From positions 1 to 43,395 of the forward strand of contig BJHF01000055.1 of NCBI GenBank assembly GCA_014191855.1: a stretch of 43,395 bases of DNA, in the 5' to 3' direction. This stretch comes from Deltaproteobacteria bacterium. GTDB taxonomy: Bacteria; Myxococcota_A; UBA796; SXON01. The notes under the pieces were generated by a model. That model was given only the letters and a program-made list of their open reading frames with translations. It was not told the origin of the DNA and searched no databases. This document shows positions 9,352 to 17,325 of this stretch, in pieces (position 1 is the first letter of the stretch; every line of letters begins with the position of its first letter). The translations under genes were made by a program, and so were the position numbers.

Positions 9352-10214
9352 CTGCATCGTCCATGTTGTCTTGCGTCGTCTGCTTGTTGTCCGTTGCGCT
9401 CGCCGGCCCGCCCGAGGCTCCTGCCGGGGCCACGCCTGAAGTGGCGCCGGCGGCGCTCAACGGCGTGGTGATCTCGGCGCCTCCCGCGCTCGACACGCTG
9501 TACAGCATCGGCCCCGGCGACGTGATCGCGGTGCAGGTGTATGGCGAGCCGGCGTTGTCCGGCTCTTTCCCGGTGTCGGATGTGGGTCACCTCGACTTCC
9601 CGCTGCTCGGCCCGGTGGCGGTGAAGGGGCTCTCCACCGTACAGCTTGCGGTCGTGCTCCGGGAGAAGCTCACCCCGGGGTACCTCGTGAACCCCAGCAT
9701 CACCGTCTCGATCGCCGAGTACCGCAGCCAGCCCGTGCAGGTGCTCGGCGCCGTAGCGAAGCCGGGGGTGTACTTTTTGCGCGGTCAAACCTCCGTACTG
9801 GAGATCCTCAGTCAGGCCGGCGGTGTTGCGCGTGACGGCGTGAACGAGGTGCGCGTCACCCACAGCGGGCAAACCGAGCCCTCGGTGGTGCTGCCGTACG
9901 ACCAGCTCCTGGCGCAGGGATCGGCGCAGGTCGACCTCGTGGCGGGGGATGTGGTGTTCGTCCCCCAAAGCCTGGTTTCCGTGATGGGGATGGTCGGCAA
10001 GCCGGGGGAGATCGCCTACCGGGACAACCTCACGATCTCGAGCTGCATCGCCGCCGCGGGGGGCGCGCTGCCCACGGCCGACATCGGTCGGATCTACGTG
10101 CTGCGAGAGGGTGTTCGCACGCGGGTGAACCTGCGGAAGATCCTCAGCGGCAAGGAGGAGGACATCGTGCTCAAGCCGGGTGACAAGATCGTGGTCGGCG
10201 AATCGCCAGTATGA
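9345..10214 (+). CDS. Wza-like polysaccharide export protein (Poly_export + SLBB)
   Basis: A 289-residue secreted protein. The signal peptide (residues ~7-21, ending ALAG) is followed by a polysaccharide export domain from YSIGPGDVIAVQVYGEP to about residue 140. SLBB-type beta-grasp repeats follow, with QVLGAVAKPGVYFLRGQTS and SVMGMVGKPGEIAYRDN as their starts. Family members form the outer-membrane or periplasmic exit channel for EPS. ATG 9345 has a strong GGGGAGG ribosome-binding site just upstream and overlaps the glycosyltransferase stop. No canonical lipobox is seen. The two cysteines lie inside the hydrophobic core of the signal, so lipidation as in E. coli Wza is doubtful. The protein also lacks the C-terminal helix domain expected of full-length Wza. 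Confidence 0.92.
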   Translation: MLAASSMLSCVVCLLSVALAGPPEAPAGATPEVAPAALNGVVISAPPALDTLYSIGPGDVIAVQVYGEPALSGSFPVSDVGHLDFPLLGPVAVKGLSTVQLAVVLREKLTPGYLVNPSITVSIAEYRSQPVQVLGAVAKPGVYFLRGQTSVLEILSQAGGVARDGVNEVRVTHSGQTEPSVVLPYDQLLAQGSAQVDLVAGDVVFVPQSLVSVMGMVGKPGEIAYRDNLTISSCIAAAGGALPTADIGRIYVLREGVRTRVNLRKILSGKEEDIVLKPGDKIVVGESPV

Positions 10215-10224
10215 GGGGCCCTAG

Positions 10225-11220
10225 ATGCGCGTTCTGGTCACCGGCGGTGCCGGCTACATTGGTGCCCACGTCGTCGTGGACTTGCTGCTCGCGGGTCACG
10301 ACGTGGTGGTGCTCGACGATCTGAGCTGCGGCCATGCGGCGGCCGTCACCCGGGCGCAGGAGCTGGCGGGGCGACCCTGCGAGTTCATCCACGGCAGCAT
10401 CGGTGACGCAGGGGCGATGACCCGCGCCCTGCGGGGCGTGGGCGTGGTGTTCCACTTCGCCGCCTTCAAGATGGTCGACCAGTCGATGGCGAAGCCAGAG
10501 CTCTACTTCCAGAACAACCTGGCGGGTATGGCGACGATGTTGAGCGCGATGGAGGCTGCGGGGGTGCGCCGCATCGTGTACTCCTCCAGCGCGGCGGTGT
10601 ACGGCACCCAGGCGGTGATGCCGATCGTCGAAGGCGCGCCGCTCGGCCCAGAGAACCCCTACGGGTTGACCAAGAAGCACGGGGAGGAGCTGCTGGACTG
10701 GATGGTACAGCGCCGGGGGTGGGCTGCGGTTTCGCTGCGGTACTTCAACCCGGTGGGCGCCCATCCCTCGGGTCGGATCGGTCAGCCCGTTGAGGGGGCC
10801 GCGGCGCTGGCTCCGCGTGTGTTGCGCGCCCTGCTCGTGGATCAGGCCAGGGTGACGATCTTCGGGACGGACTGGCCCACGCCGGACGGCACCTGCCTCC
10901 GGGACTACATCCATGTTTGTGACCTTTCACGAGCGCATCTCGTGGCCATGGGCGCGCTGGACACGCCCAGCCACCACATCTTCAACGTCGGCACCGGCCG
11001 GCCTCACAGCGTGCGCGAGGTCATCGCAGCCTGCGGCGAGGCGGCCGGTCGCGACGTGCCTTTTGTGGAGGGCCCCCGTCGACCGGGCGACATGTACTCC
11101 GCGGTGGCCGACCCCTCCCGGTTCCGCGAGGCGTTCGGCTTCGAAGCCCGGCTCGGCCTGGCGGACATGGTCGGCAGCGCGTGGCGCTGGGGTGTGGAGA
11201 ACCCGGAGGGGTACCGGTGA
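10225..11220 (+). CDS. galE: UDP-glucose 4-epimerase
   Basis: A 331-residue extended short-chain dehydrogenase that interconverts UDP-Glc and UDP-Gal (or the N-acetyl forms), supplying sugar donors for the EPS. Evidence is the NAD-binding GGAGYIGAH at the N-terminus, VVVLDDLSCG for the adenine ribose acid, FHFAAFKMVDQSM, the catalytic serine stretch YSSSAAVYG and the YxxxK pair in YGLTKKHGE. LRYFNPVGAHPSG and GTCLRDYIHVCDL are highly characteristic of GalE. Length matches the family. The gene starts 10 bp after the export gene. Its TGA overlaps the next gene's GTG (GTGA), so it belongs to the same transcription unit. Confidence 0.95.
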   Translation: MRVLVTGGAGYIGAHVVVDLLLAGHDVVVLDDLSCGHAAAVTRAQELAGRPCEFIHGSIGDAGAMTRALRGVGVVFHFAAFKMVDQSMAKPELYFQNNLAGMATMLSAMEAAGVRRIVYSSSAAVYGTQAVMPIVEGAPLGPENPYGLTKKHGEELLDWMVQRRGWAAVSLRYFNPVGAHPSGRIGQPVEGAAALAPRVLRALLVDQARVTIFGTDWPTPDGTCLRDYIHVCDLSRAHLVAMGALDTPSHHIFNVGTGRPHSVREVIAACGEAAGRDVPFVEGPRRPGDMYSAVADPSRFREAFGFEARLGLADMVGSAWRWGVENPEGYR

Positions 11221-12179
11221 TTCGGGCCCTCGCCCCCCTCCTCCTCCTCGGCTGCACCGCCGGCACCACGCCCGGCCGCAGCCGCACCGAGACGATGCCC
11301 ACCTGGCCTACGACCGAAGGCCCGCCCACCCTCTTCGGCTTCTGGGGGATCAACGCCTACTCCACGGTGGATGGGCTCGCGGATCTCAACGCGCGCTTCG
11401 GCATGACCGTGGTGCAGCGCGCAACCGAGGAGCCGCACTGGGCCGTCACCTCGTTGCTCCCCACGTTCCGGGGCTCGGCCGTCAAGCTCACGCTGCGTCT
11501 CTCCGGCGATCACCCGGCGTATACCAGCGGAAACGACGACTTCGACCTCGCGATGTGGAAGGCCGCCCTGGAGCGATGGAAAGATTCCGGTATTCAACCC
11601 TTCATCGACGATGGCACGCTCATCGGGCACATGCTGATTGACGACGTGCAGAACTTCACGGGGCACGACCCCGACGGTGCGGAGCTCGACGAGATGGCCC
11701 GCTACAGCAAAGAGCTGTTTCCCGGCCTGATGACCTACGTTCGCCTGCGCGCCACCGACATGCCCGAGCCTGCCGGAGGCAAGTACCTCTACCTCGACGC
11801 GCAGGTGAACCAGTACGAGTCGTGGGAGGGAGAAATCCACGCGTACGCCGAGGCACAAGCGGCCCGCGCCCGCGAGCTGGATCTGCGCGTGATCAACGGC
11901 ATGAACATCGCCGACGGCGGCGATGGCTCCAGCGGAAAAGCAGGGTATCGCGCCGATCACTGGGCGATGTCCGCCACGGAGATCAGCGACAACGGCGCGG
12001 TGCTCGCCGCCATCCCGAGCTGCGGCATGTTCCTGAATTGGGAGTACGACGGCGAGGAGCGCTGGGCCGACGGCAGCATCGGCGCCGACTACTTCAACCA
12101 GCCCGAGCTTCAGGCCGCGCTCGCCGAATTAGGCGGAGTGGTCGCGGCGCATCCTTATGTGGAGTTGAGGCGGGAGTAG
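11217..12179 (+). CDS. Lipoprotein with TIM-barrel glycosidase-like layout, function unknown
   Basis: This 320-residue protein is the last gene of the EPS run and overlaps galE by 4 bp. GTG 11217 gives a textbook lipoprotein signal, VIRALAPLLLLGC, with Cys13 as the lipidated residue. The mature part alternates short hydrophobic strands and helices in a way that resembles a (beta/alpha)8 barrel: LFGFWGINAY, MTVVQRA, VKLTLRLSG, GHMLIDDVQNF, YLYLDAQVNQY, LRVINGMNIADGG and MFLNWEYD. Acidic residues sit at the strand ends (IDD, YLDAQ, WEYD), as in glycoside hydrolases. I do not recognise a named family. Position suggests trimming or release of the exported polymer, which is inference only. Confidence 0.8.
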   Translation: MIRALAPLLLLGCTAGTTPGRSRTETMPTWPTTEGPPTLFGFWGINAYSTVDGLADLNARFGMTVVQRATEEPHWAVTSLLPTFRGSAVKLTLRLSGDHPAYTSGNDDFDLAMWKAALERWKDSGIQPFIDDGTLIGHMLIDDVQNFTGHDPDGAELDEMARYSKELFPGLMTYVRLRATDMPEPAGGKYLYLDAQVNQYESWEGEIHAYAEAQAARARELDLRVINGMNIADGGDGSSGKAGYRADHWAMSATEISDNGAVLAAIPSCGMFLNWEYDGEERWADGSIGADYFNQPELQAALAELGGVVAAHPYVELRRE

Positions 12180-12206
12180 CGGGTGCCGCGCCTTCGGGGC
12201 GAGCCC

Positions 12207-13502
12207 CTACTCCCCCGGCTCTTCATGCCGCGGGTGGCGCGTTGCGCTGCCGCTCGCGGTGCGGCCACGCAGCGACGAGGTGCTCTGGTAGTACGCCTCC
12301 TTCTGCGAGCGCCCATCCATGATCGTGCTGTACTTCACCGCGTCTGCGCGGAGCGTGGCCTCGATCTCGCGCAGAATGCTGTCGTGCCCGGCGTACCCGC
12401 CGATGCGATCGGCGACGCGGATCAGCAGCCGCTTCGCCGCGCCGTAATCGCGACCTCGATTCGCGAGCACCGCGGCTTCCCGAGCGCGGTCCGCGTGCCG
12501 CGCGGCCACGAGCCGGTCCACCGCGACGTCCCGAGGCTGCCGATCGTTTGCGTCGTGCGTTTCCCAGGTCCACCCCGCTGAAGCCGCAGGCGACTCCACG
12601 GCGCCATCGCGCTCACTGAGCGAGAACTGGAGCTCGGCGGTGGTGCCCACTGCGCCCGGCGGGAGCATGATCCGTAGGACGAATTCGAGCTGCTCCTCGC
12701 TCACGAGATCCCCCAGCGCCACGTCGAAGCCGCCCTCCCGCTTGGTTACCGGCCAGGGGCCCACCACCTCCACGCCGATCGCTTCGCCGAGCGGACCGTG
12801 CGGCGTTTGGATGTGGAGGATGAGGCCGCGATGAACCACGTCCATCGTGTCGGAGAGCTCCTCCCGGAGCAGCCGCGCGAAGTCGGCGTTCGACTCGATG
12901 AAGCGCGCGTTTCCGCCGCCCGCGTCGGCGATGGTGCGGAGCAGGCGCTCATCGAAGTCCAACCCGATACCGAAGGTGCTGGTGACGATGCCACGCGCAC
13001 GCAGCTCTGCAGCGTGCTGCGCGAGCGCCTCGTGCCCGGTTTCGCCGTGGTTGGCCTGCCCGTCGGTGAACAGCAGTGCGCGTGCAACGTGCGTTTCATC
13101 CAGGCGCGCCGCGATCTGGCGACACCCGGTGAGCCAACCCGAGCACAAGTCGGTGCTGCCACGGGCGTGCACTTCGTTCAGCGCCCGGGTGGCCTCGCGC
13201 TTCGAGGTTTCCGTGGCCAGCGTGGATGGCGTCGTAACATCGATCTCCTGGTCGTACACCACCACCGCAAACCGGTCGGACTGCTGGAGACGGCCGATCC
13301 CCTCGAGCGCCGCGCCCTTCGCAAAGTCGAGCTTTCCGTGGGCCATTGAGCCGGAGCGGTCCAGCACAAACGCGAGGTTCATCGGGCGCCGTGCCGCCGT
13401 GCCGGCGAGCTTCGGCGCGTTGACCTTCACCACGAGGTGGCGGTGGCTGCCGCTTTTGGCGCGGACCAGGGAACGTTCAGAACGGACAACGAGACCAGTC
13501 AT
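12207..13502 (-). CDS. VWA domain protein (YfbK-like)
   Basis: A 431-residue protein. After a ~40-residue beta-rich lead-in it has a von Willebrand factor A domain with a complete MIDAS: DRSGS at residues 48-52, a threonine in GSTDLCSG, and an aspartate in LLFTDGQANHG. The C-terminal half contains ELQFSLSERDGAV and helical segments, ending in a Gly/Arg/Ser-rich low-complexity tail. VWA proteins bind partners through a metal ion. There is no signal peptide, so it is probably cytoplasmic. It overlaps the upstream MerR gene by 4 bp (ATGA). The two form a MerR-VWA operon, and the MerR protein probably controls it. The specific partner is unknown. Confidence 0.88.
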   Translation of the reverse strand: MTGLVVRSERSLVRAKSGSHRHLVVKVNAPKLAGTAARRPMNLAFVLDRSGSMAHGKLDFAKGAALEGIGRLQQSDRFAVVVYDQEIDVTTPSTLATETSKREATRALNEVHARGSTDLCSGWLTGCRQIAARLDETHVARALLFTDGQANHGETGHEALAQHAAELRARGIVTSTFGIGLDFDERLLRTIADAGGGNARFIESNADFARLLREELSDTMDVVHRGLILHIQTPHGPLGEAIGVEVVGPWPVTKREGGFDVALGDLVSEEQLEFVLRIMLPPGAVGTTAELQFSLSERDGAVESPAASAGWTWETHDANDRQPRDVAVDRLVAARHADRAREAAVLANRGRDYGAAKRLLIRVADRIGGYAGHDSILREIEATLRADAVKYSTIMDGRSQKEAYYQSTSSLRGRTASGSATRHPRHEEPGE

Positions 13503-14032
13503 GGAGCCTCCTCAAACAGTTGGCGGGCGTAATCAAGCAGCTTGTCGAGCTTGCGCTGGACGTCGCGAGGTAGGGGCCTTCGGACATGCAGCTCCACATC
13601 CGCTACCAACTGGTGGCGATCCCAGGTGGAGCGCCCGCCCGACGTTGGGGGCGACGCGCCGTACGGCGGCGCGGGGGGCGAGCGCACCAGGAGTGGCGAG
13701 CCGGCGTTGGGGGCGATCGAGGCGGCGAGCGGCATCCCGCCAGATGGTTTGTGCCCGAGCACCCGATCCAGGTAGTCGAGCGCGGAGGATGGCGCCGCGG
13801 CCGCCGGACCTGGCTCGGCCGGCGGCTCCTGCCCGAGCCGACTGCGGATCTCGGAGAGCGGGAGATGTTGGAGCTGAAATGCCTTGATCGCCTTGAGCTG
13901 GCGAAGGTGCGCATCGGTGTACGACGCGGTGGCGCCGCCGCCCACCGGCGGGGGCAACAGCCCCTGCTGGATGTAGTACCTCACCGTGCGGGCGGTGACA
14001 TCGGCGGCGTCGGCAAGCTCCACAAGCGTCAT
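13499..14032 (-). CDS. MerR family transcriptional regulator
   Basis: A 177-residue DNA-binding protein. The N-terminal winged helix-turn-helix is clear: MTLVELADAADVTARTVRYYIQQGLLPPP, then TASYTDAHLRQLKAIKAFQLQHLPLSEIRSRLG, the usual MerR arrangement with the dimer helix after it. The remaining ~100 residues are proline/alanine rich with a short helical end (RDVQRKLDKLLDYARQLFE). They do not look like a known effector domain, and no cysteine metal site is visible. The gene is first in an operon with the VWA gene. A near-consensus promoter lies immediately upstream and includes an inverted repeat that could be an autoregulatory operator. Confidence 0.92.
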   Translation of the reverse strand: MTLVELADAADVTARTVRYYIQQGLLPPPVGGGATASYTDAHLRQLKAIKAFQLQHLPLSEIRSRLGQEPPAEPGPAAAAPSSALDYLDRVLGHKPSGGMPLAASIAPNAGSPLLVRSPPAPPYGASPPTSGGRSTWDRHQLVADVELHVRRPLPRDVQRKLDKLLDYARQLFEEAP

Positions 14033-14038
14033 ACCGTG

Positions 14039-14067
14039 AATATGACACCGGAACGTAACACTGTCAA
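14039..14067 (-). promoter_or_regulatory. Sigma-70-like promoter of the merR-VWA operon with inverted repeat
   Basis: On the minus strand there is TTGACA (14067-14062), a 17-base spacer and CATATT (14044-14039). The expected transcription start falls on or next to the ATG at 14032, so the mRNA would be leaderless. TGACA (14043-14047) and TGTCA (14062-14066) form an inverted repeat that overlaps both promoter hexamers, a plausible MerR operator. The 17-bp spacing is shorter than the 19-20 bp of classical MerR-activated promoters, so repression is as likely as activation. Confidence 0.6.
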
Positions 14068-14098
14068 GTTGTTTTTGCGGCGGCGCCGCGGTGCCAGG

Positions 14099-14824
14099 CT
14101 ACCCCATGCGGGCCAGGGACCGGGCCATCGGCACCGCCCCGACCGATCCTCCCGCCATCTGGCTGAGCCGGCGCCGTTCTTCCGGGCTGAGGCGCGCCCA
14201 CGAGAGCAGCATCCGTACGGGCAGACCCCGATACCGGACAATCTCGGTAATCACCGCTTCGCCTGTGGCAATCGGCTCGCCATCGAAGTTCACGGAGGCG
14301 GCGAACACGTCGTTCGTTGCGAGGTCCGCGTCCCCTGCGTCGAGGGCGACGTCGAGCCCGAGGGCGCTGGCTCGGAGCACGGTGCGATCGCGGGCACCAA
14401 CCTTGGTTTCAAAGCGCAGCACGGTGTCGTACAACGATCGGAGGGTGCAGCCGGGCGCAGCCGGGGGCGGACGATTCGCGAGGCGGATCCAGGCTTCGAG
14501 GCGGCGGCGGTCAGCATCGGGTGTGCCCACCAGGTGGACCCCCGCCACCTCGTGCACGGCACCGTCGAGCTCCACGTGCCGCCGGTGACGAACGATGCCA
14601 GAGGTGACGATGGGCCGGCCCAGCGGGAGCGTGAAGCGGATCGGCTCCAATACGGCGTTGGTGGCGAGATCATCGTCCGCGTCCGTGAGGAGCAAGCCGA
14701 TTCCGTCGCCGGTCCCATCCACAAGGTTGCGCCGCCGCACGCCCTCTCCGACCGCAAACATCACCTCCGCGGTCGTGCGAAAGGGGACGCGCCGCTGGGT
14801 TCGAGCACACTGCGCGAAAGCCAT
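14099..14824 (-). CDS. Tandem PilZ-like domain protein
   Basis: A 241-residue protein that appears to carry two PilZ-like beta barrels. The first (residues ~8-105) has an arginine-rich lead RTQRRVPFR and the DxTxxG variant VDGTGDGIGL of the c-di-GMP-binding DxSxxG motif. The second (residues ~125-220) begins YDTVLRFETKV and has LRASALGLDVAL at the matching place, lacking the key aspartate. One functional and one degenerate cyclic-di-GMP site is therefore the likely reading. ATG 14824 is chosen because the long upstream extension has no family likeness and runs into the kinase gene on the other strand. The target is unknown. PilZ proteins often control motility or polysaccharide output. Confidence 0.72.
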   Translation of the reverse strand: MAFAQCARTQRRVPFRTTAEVMFAVGEGVRRRNLVDGTGDGIGLLLTDADDDLATNAVLEPIRFTLPLGRPIVTSGIVRHRRHVELDGAVHEVAGVHLVGTPDADRRRLEAWIRLANRPPPAAPGCTLRSLYDTVLRFETKVGARDRTVLRASALGLDVALDAGDADLATNDVFAASVNFDGEPIATGEAVITEIVRYRGLPVRMLLSWARLSPEERRRLSQMAGGSVGAVPMARSLARMG

Positions 14825-14953
14825 GTCCTGCGGATCGGGAGTGGCCGGCCATCGCCTTAGCGCCGAGGACGCAAAAAACGCAAAAGCTCCAAGGCCTCCG
14901 CATTGGTCGTCGTGGTGCGCGCCGCTCGCCCTGTCGCCGCCTATCTTTGCGCC

Positions 14954-16101
14954 ATGCACACGGAACTGAGGCGCCCCGCCCCGACGAGCCGCCCCCGACG
15001 CCTCGCCGCCCTCCCGCTCCCGCCCCAGGTTTCCCGCGCCGTACGCAGCCCTGAACGCGGCGAATACGTCTCCAGTCGCCCGTTCGTGGTTCACGACAAC
15101 CCGGAGCTGGGCAAGGTGATCGACGGGAAGTACCGCTTGACCGGGCTCATCGCGAAGGGCGGCATGAGCCGGGTGTTTCGCGCCGAGCACATCGCGCTCG
15201 GGCGCACCGTGGCGCTCAAGGTGCTCACCACCGGAGAGAGCGTCGAGGATGACAACGAGTTTCGCGGCCGCTTTCTGAGGGAGGTCGCTGCCTGCGCCAA
15301 GCTGCGGCACCCCAACACGATCCAGATCCTCGATCACGGCTCCGTGGGCTCGAACCTGCTCTACATGGCGATGGAGCTGGTGGAAGGGCGCACGCTCCAT
15401 CACGCGATCCGGCAGGACGGGCCGGTGCGGGGGTGCGCCTCGTAAACATCATGCGGCAACTGTGCTTGTCGCTGCGCGAGGCCCACGACGCCGGGATGGT
15501 GCATCGCGATCTCAAGCCCGGGAACGTGATGTTGGTCGACCCGGGCGATGGCTCCGAGTTCGTGAAATTACTGGACTTCGGACTGGTGAAGGAGCTGCAC
15601 TTTGATGATGGACTCACCGGCATGGACGGCGTGGTCGGCTCCCCCACCTACATGGCCCCCGAGCAGATCAGCGGCCAGCCGACGGACATGCGGAGCGACA
15701 TCTACTCGCTCGGCGTGATCATGTTCACCGCGCTTACCGGACGCCCTCCATTCGGAGGGGTGAACGCAGTGGCGACGATGTGTGGCCACCTCAACTCGCC
15801 TCCGCCGACGCTCGATCCTGACCTTCCGGGGCTCTTGGACTGTCCCGCGCTCGCCCACATCGTGGTCCGCTGCCTGGAGAAGAACCCCGCCCACCGCTAC
15901 CCCGACGTCGACGTGCTCCTCGCCGACCTCCGCAACGCGCTCGAGCCCGTTGCCGATCTCCCAGTTCAGTGGGTGGAGCCGCGCGACGAGAAGCTGTACT
16001 CGCGCTGGCAGGTGATGGCTGCGGCCGCAGCCCTCGGAGTGGCTTCATTCACGGCCACGTTGACGACGTGCGTATGGGTCGGGCTCGTCGCGTTCGGATG
16101 A
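14954..16101 (+). pseudogene. Hanks-type Ser/Thr protein kinase, disrupted by a -1 frameshift
   Basis: Two overlapping frames together make one kinase. The first (14954-15445) has the glycine loop AKGGMSRVF and the lysine in VALKVL (Lys89), and runs through MAMELVEGRTLHHAIRQDGPV. It then goes out of frame in a run of five G at 15429-15433 and hits TAA. The second (from 15433 to 16101) resumes with MRQLCLSLREAHDAGMVHRDLKPGNV, DFGLV, APEQ and DIYSLGVI, ending in a membrane helix near the C-terminus. Adding one G to the run would restore a continuous protein of about 382 residues. The kinase would phosphorylate Ser/Thr at the inner membrane. A homopolymer sequencing error, a real null allele or slippage-based phase variation cannot be separated here. 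Confidence 0.85.
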
Positions 16102-16117
16102 CATAGGGGGGCGCCCC

Positions 16118-17266
16118 ATGCTCATCACCACCTCCGCCGCGCTCGCCGACTTCTGCGCAGCGCTCCGCGGCGCCCCCTACATCGCCGTCGACACCGAGTT
16201 CCTGCGGGAGCGCACCTACTACGCCCAGCTTTGCCTCGTGCAAGTGGCGTATGGGGAGCACGCCGCCGCCATCGACCCGCTCGCCCACGGTCTTGACATG
16301 GGCCCGCTGCGGGATCTGCTGCTCGATCCCACGATCCTCAAGGTGCTGCACGCCAGCAGCCAGGACCTCGAGATCTTCTTCCAGAAGCTCGGCCGGGTTC
16401 CGGGGCCGGTGTTCGACACCCAGATTGCTGCGGCCGCGTGCGGGCTCGGGGAGCAGGTGGGGTACGCCACGCTGGTGCGGGAGCTGCTCGGGATCGAGAT
16501 CGACAAGGCGTCGCAAGCCACAAATTGGTCCCTGCGTCCGTTGCAGCCGCGGCAGGTCACCTACGCGATTGGCGACGTAACGCACCTCTGCAAAGCGTAT
16601 GAGCAGCTCGTGGCCCAGTTGGCGCGCACCAACCGCAACGCGTGGATCGAAGAGGACATGGCCGGACTCCTGGATGCGGGTCGCTACGCCGCAAACCCGG
16701 AGGAGTCGTACCGTCGCATCAAGGTGCGCGGGGCGAGCCGGCGTACGCTCGGCGTGCTTCGGGCGTTGGCGGCGTGGCGGGAGCGTACGGCGATGGCGCG
16801 CGACTTGCCGCGGCCGTGGGTGCTCCACGATGACGCGATCGCCGAAATCGCGCAGAACATCCCGGAGAACCGGGAAGAGCTGGCGCGGGTGCGGGTGCTG
16901 AAGGAGCCCTTTTCGCGGAGCGCCGACGGGGAGGCCGTGTTGGCCATCGTGCGGGAGGTGCTCGCGCAATCGCCGGACTCCTGGCCCGAGCTGCCCGAGC
17001 GTCGCCCGCCCATCCGTGGCCATGAACCCCTCGTTGCGCTGTTTCAGGCGCTGCTCCGGCTTCGCTGCGAGGCAAACGATGTAGCGATGGCAATGGTGGC
17101 CTCACGCGAAGACCTGGATCGGCTCGCCACGGAGGATGAGCCGGACATCCAAACGCTCAGGGGTTGGCGCCGCGCGGTGTTTGGCGCCGATGCGCTGGAG
17201 TTGAAGGCGGGCCGCCTCGCGCTCACTGGCGACCGGGGCGGGATCGTGGGCTTCCGCGTACCTTAG
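16118..17266 (+). CDS. rnd: Ribonuclease D
   Basis: A 382-residue 3'-5' exoribonuclease of the DEDDy family that trims tRNA precursors and other stable RNAs. The first exonuclease motif is AVDTEFLRERTYYAQLCLVQ, with Asp25 and Glu27 binding metal. The second is VLHASSQDLEIF, and the third is QVTYAIGDVTHLCKAYEQL with the Tyr and Asp of the DEDDy class. The C-terminal half contains HRDC-like helical segments (LGVLRALAAWRERTAMARDLPRPWVLHDDAIAEIA). An AGGGGGG ribosome-binding sequence lies just before ATG 16118. Length is in the normal range. It stands alone, 16 bp after the kinase stop. Confidence 0.95.
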   Translation: MLITTSAALADFCAALRGAPYIAVDTEFLRERTYYAQLCLVQVAYGEHAAAIDPLAHGLDMGPLRDLLLDPTILKVLHASSQDLEIFFQKLGRVPGPVFDTQIAAAACGLGEQVGYATLVRELLGIEIDKASQATNWSLRPLQPRQVTYAIGDVTHLCKAYEQLVAQLARTNRNAWIEEDMAGLLDAGRYAANPEESYRRIKVRGASRRTLGVLRALAAWRERTAMARDLPRPWVLHDDAIAEIAQNIPENREELARVRVLKEPFSRSADGEAVLAIVREVLAQSPDSWPELPERRPPIRGHEPLVALFQALLRLRCEANDVAMAMVASREDLDRLATEDEPDIQTLRGWRRAVFGADALELKAGRLALTGDRGGIVGFRVP

Positions 17267-17296
17267 TTGAGGGACGGTGTTGGTTTTGGGGTAGAC

Positions 17297-17312
17297 TGGG
17301 CGAGCTCGCCCA
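17297..17312. promoter_or_regulatory. Perfect 16-bp palindrome upstream of beta-helix lipoprotein
   Basis: TGGGCGAGCTCGCCCA is fully self-complementary. It lies in the 59-bp gap between the RNase D stop and the lipoprotein start, directly ahead of a GAGG ribosome-binding site. It could be an operator for the lipoprotein gene or a terminator stem for rnd. No T-run follows, so an operator seems a little likelier. Confidence 0.4.
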
Positions 17313-17325
17313 CCCTCGAGGTCCG

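Noticed and set aside
12180..12206. Terminator between the EPS lipoprotein and VWA genes
   Set aside because: Only a short CGCC/GGCG stem with no T-run; too weak to claim.
15425..15445. Programmed -1 frameshift in the kinase
   Set aside because: No slippery heptamer of the X-XXY-YYZ type with a clear downstream structure was found; a lone G5 run fits error or mutation better.
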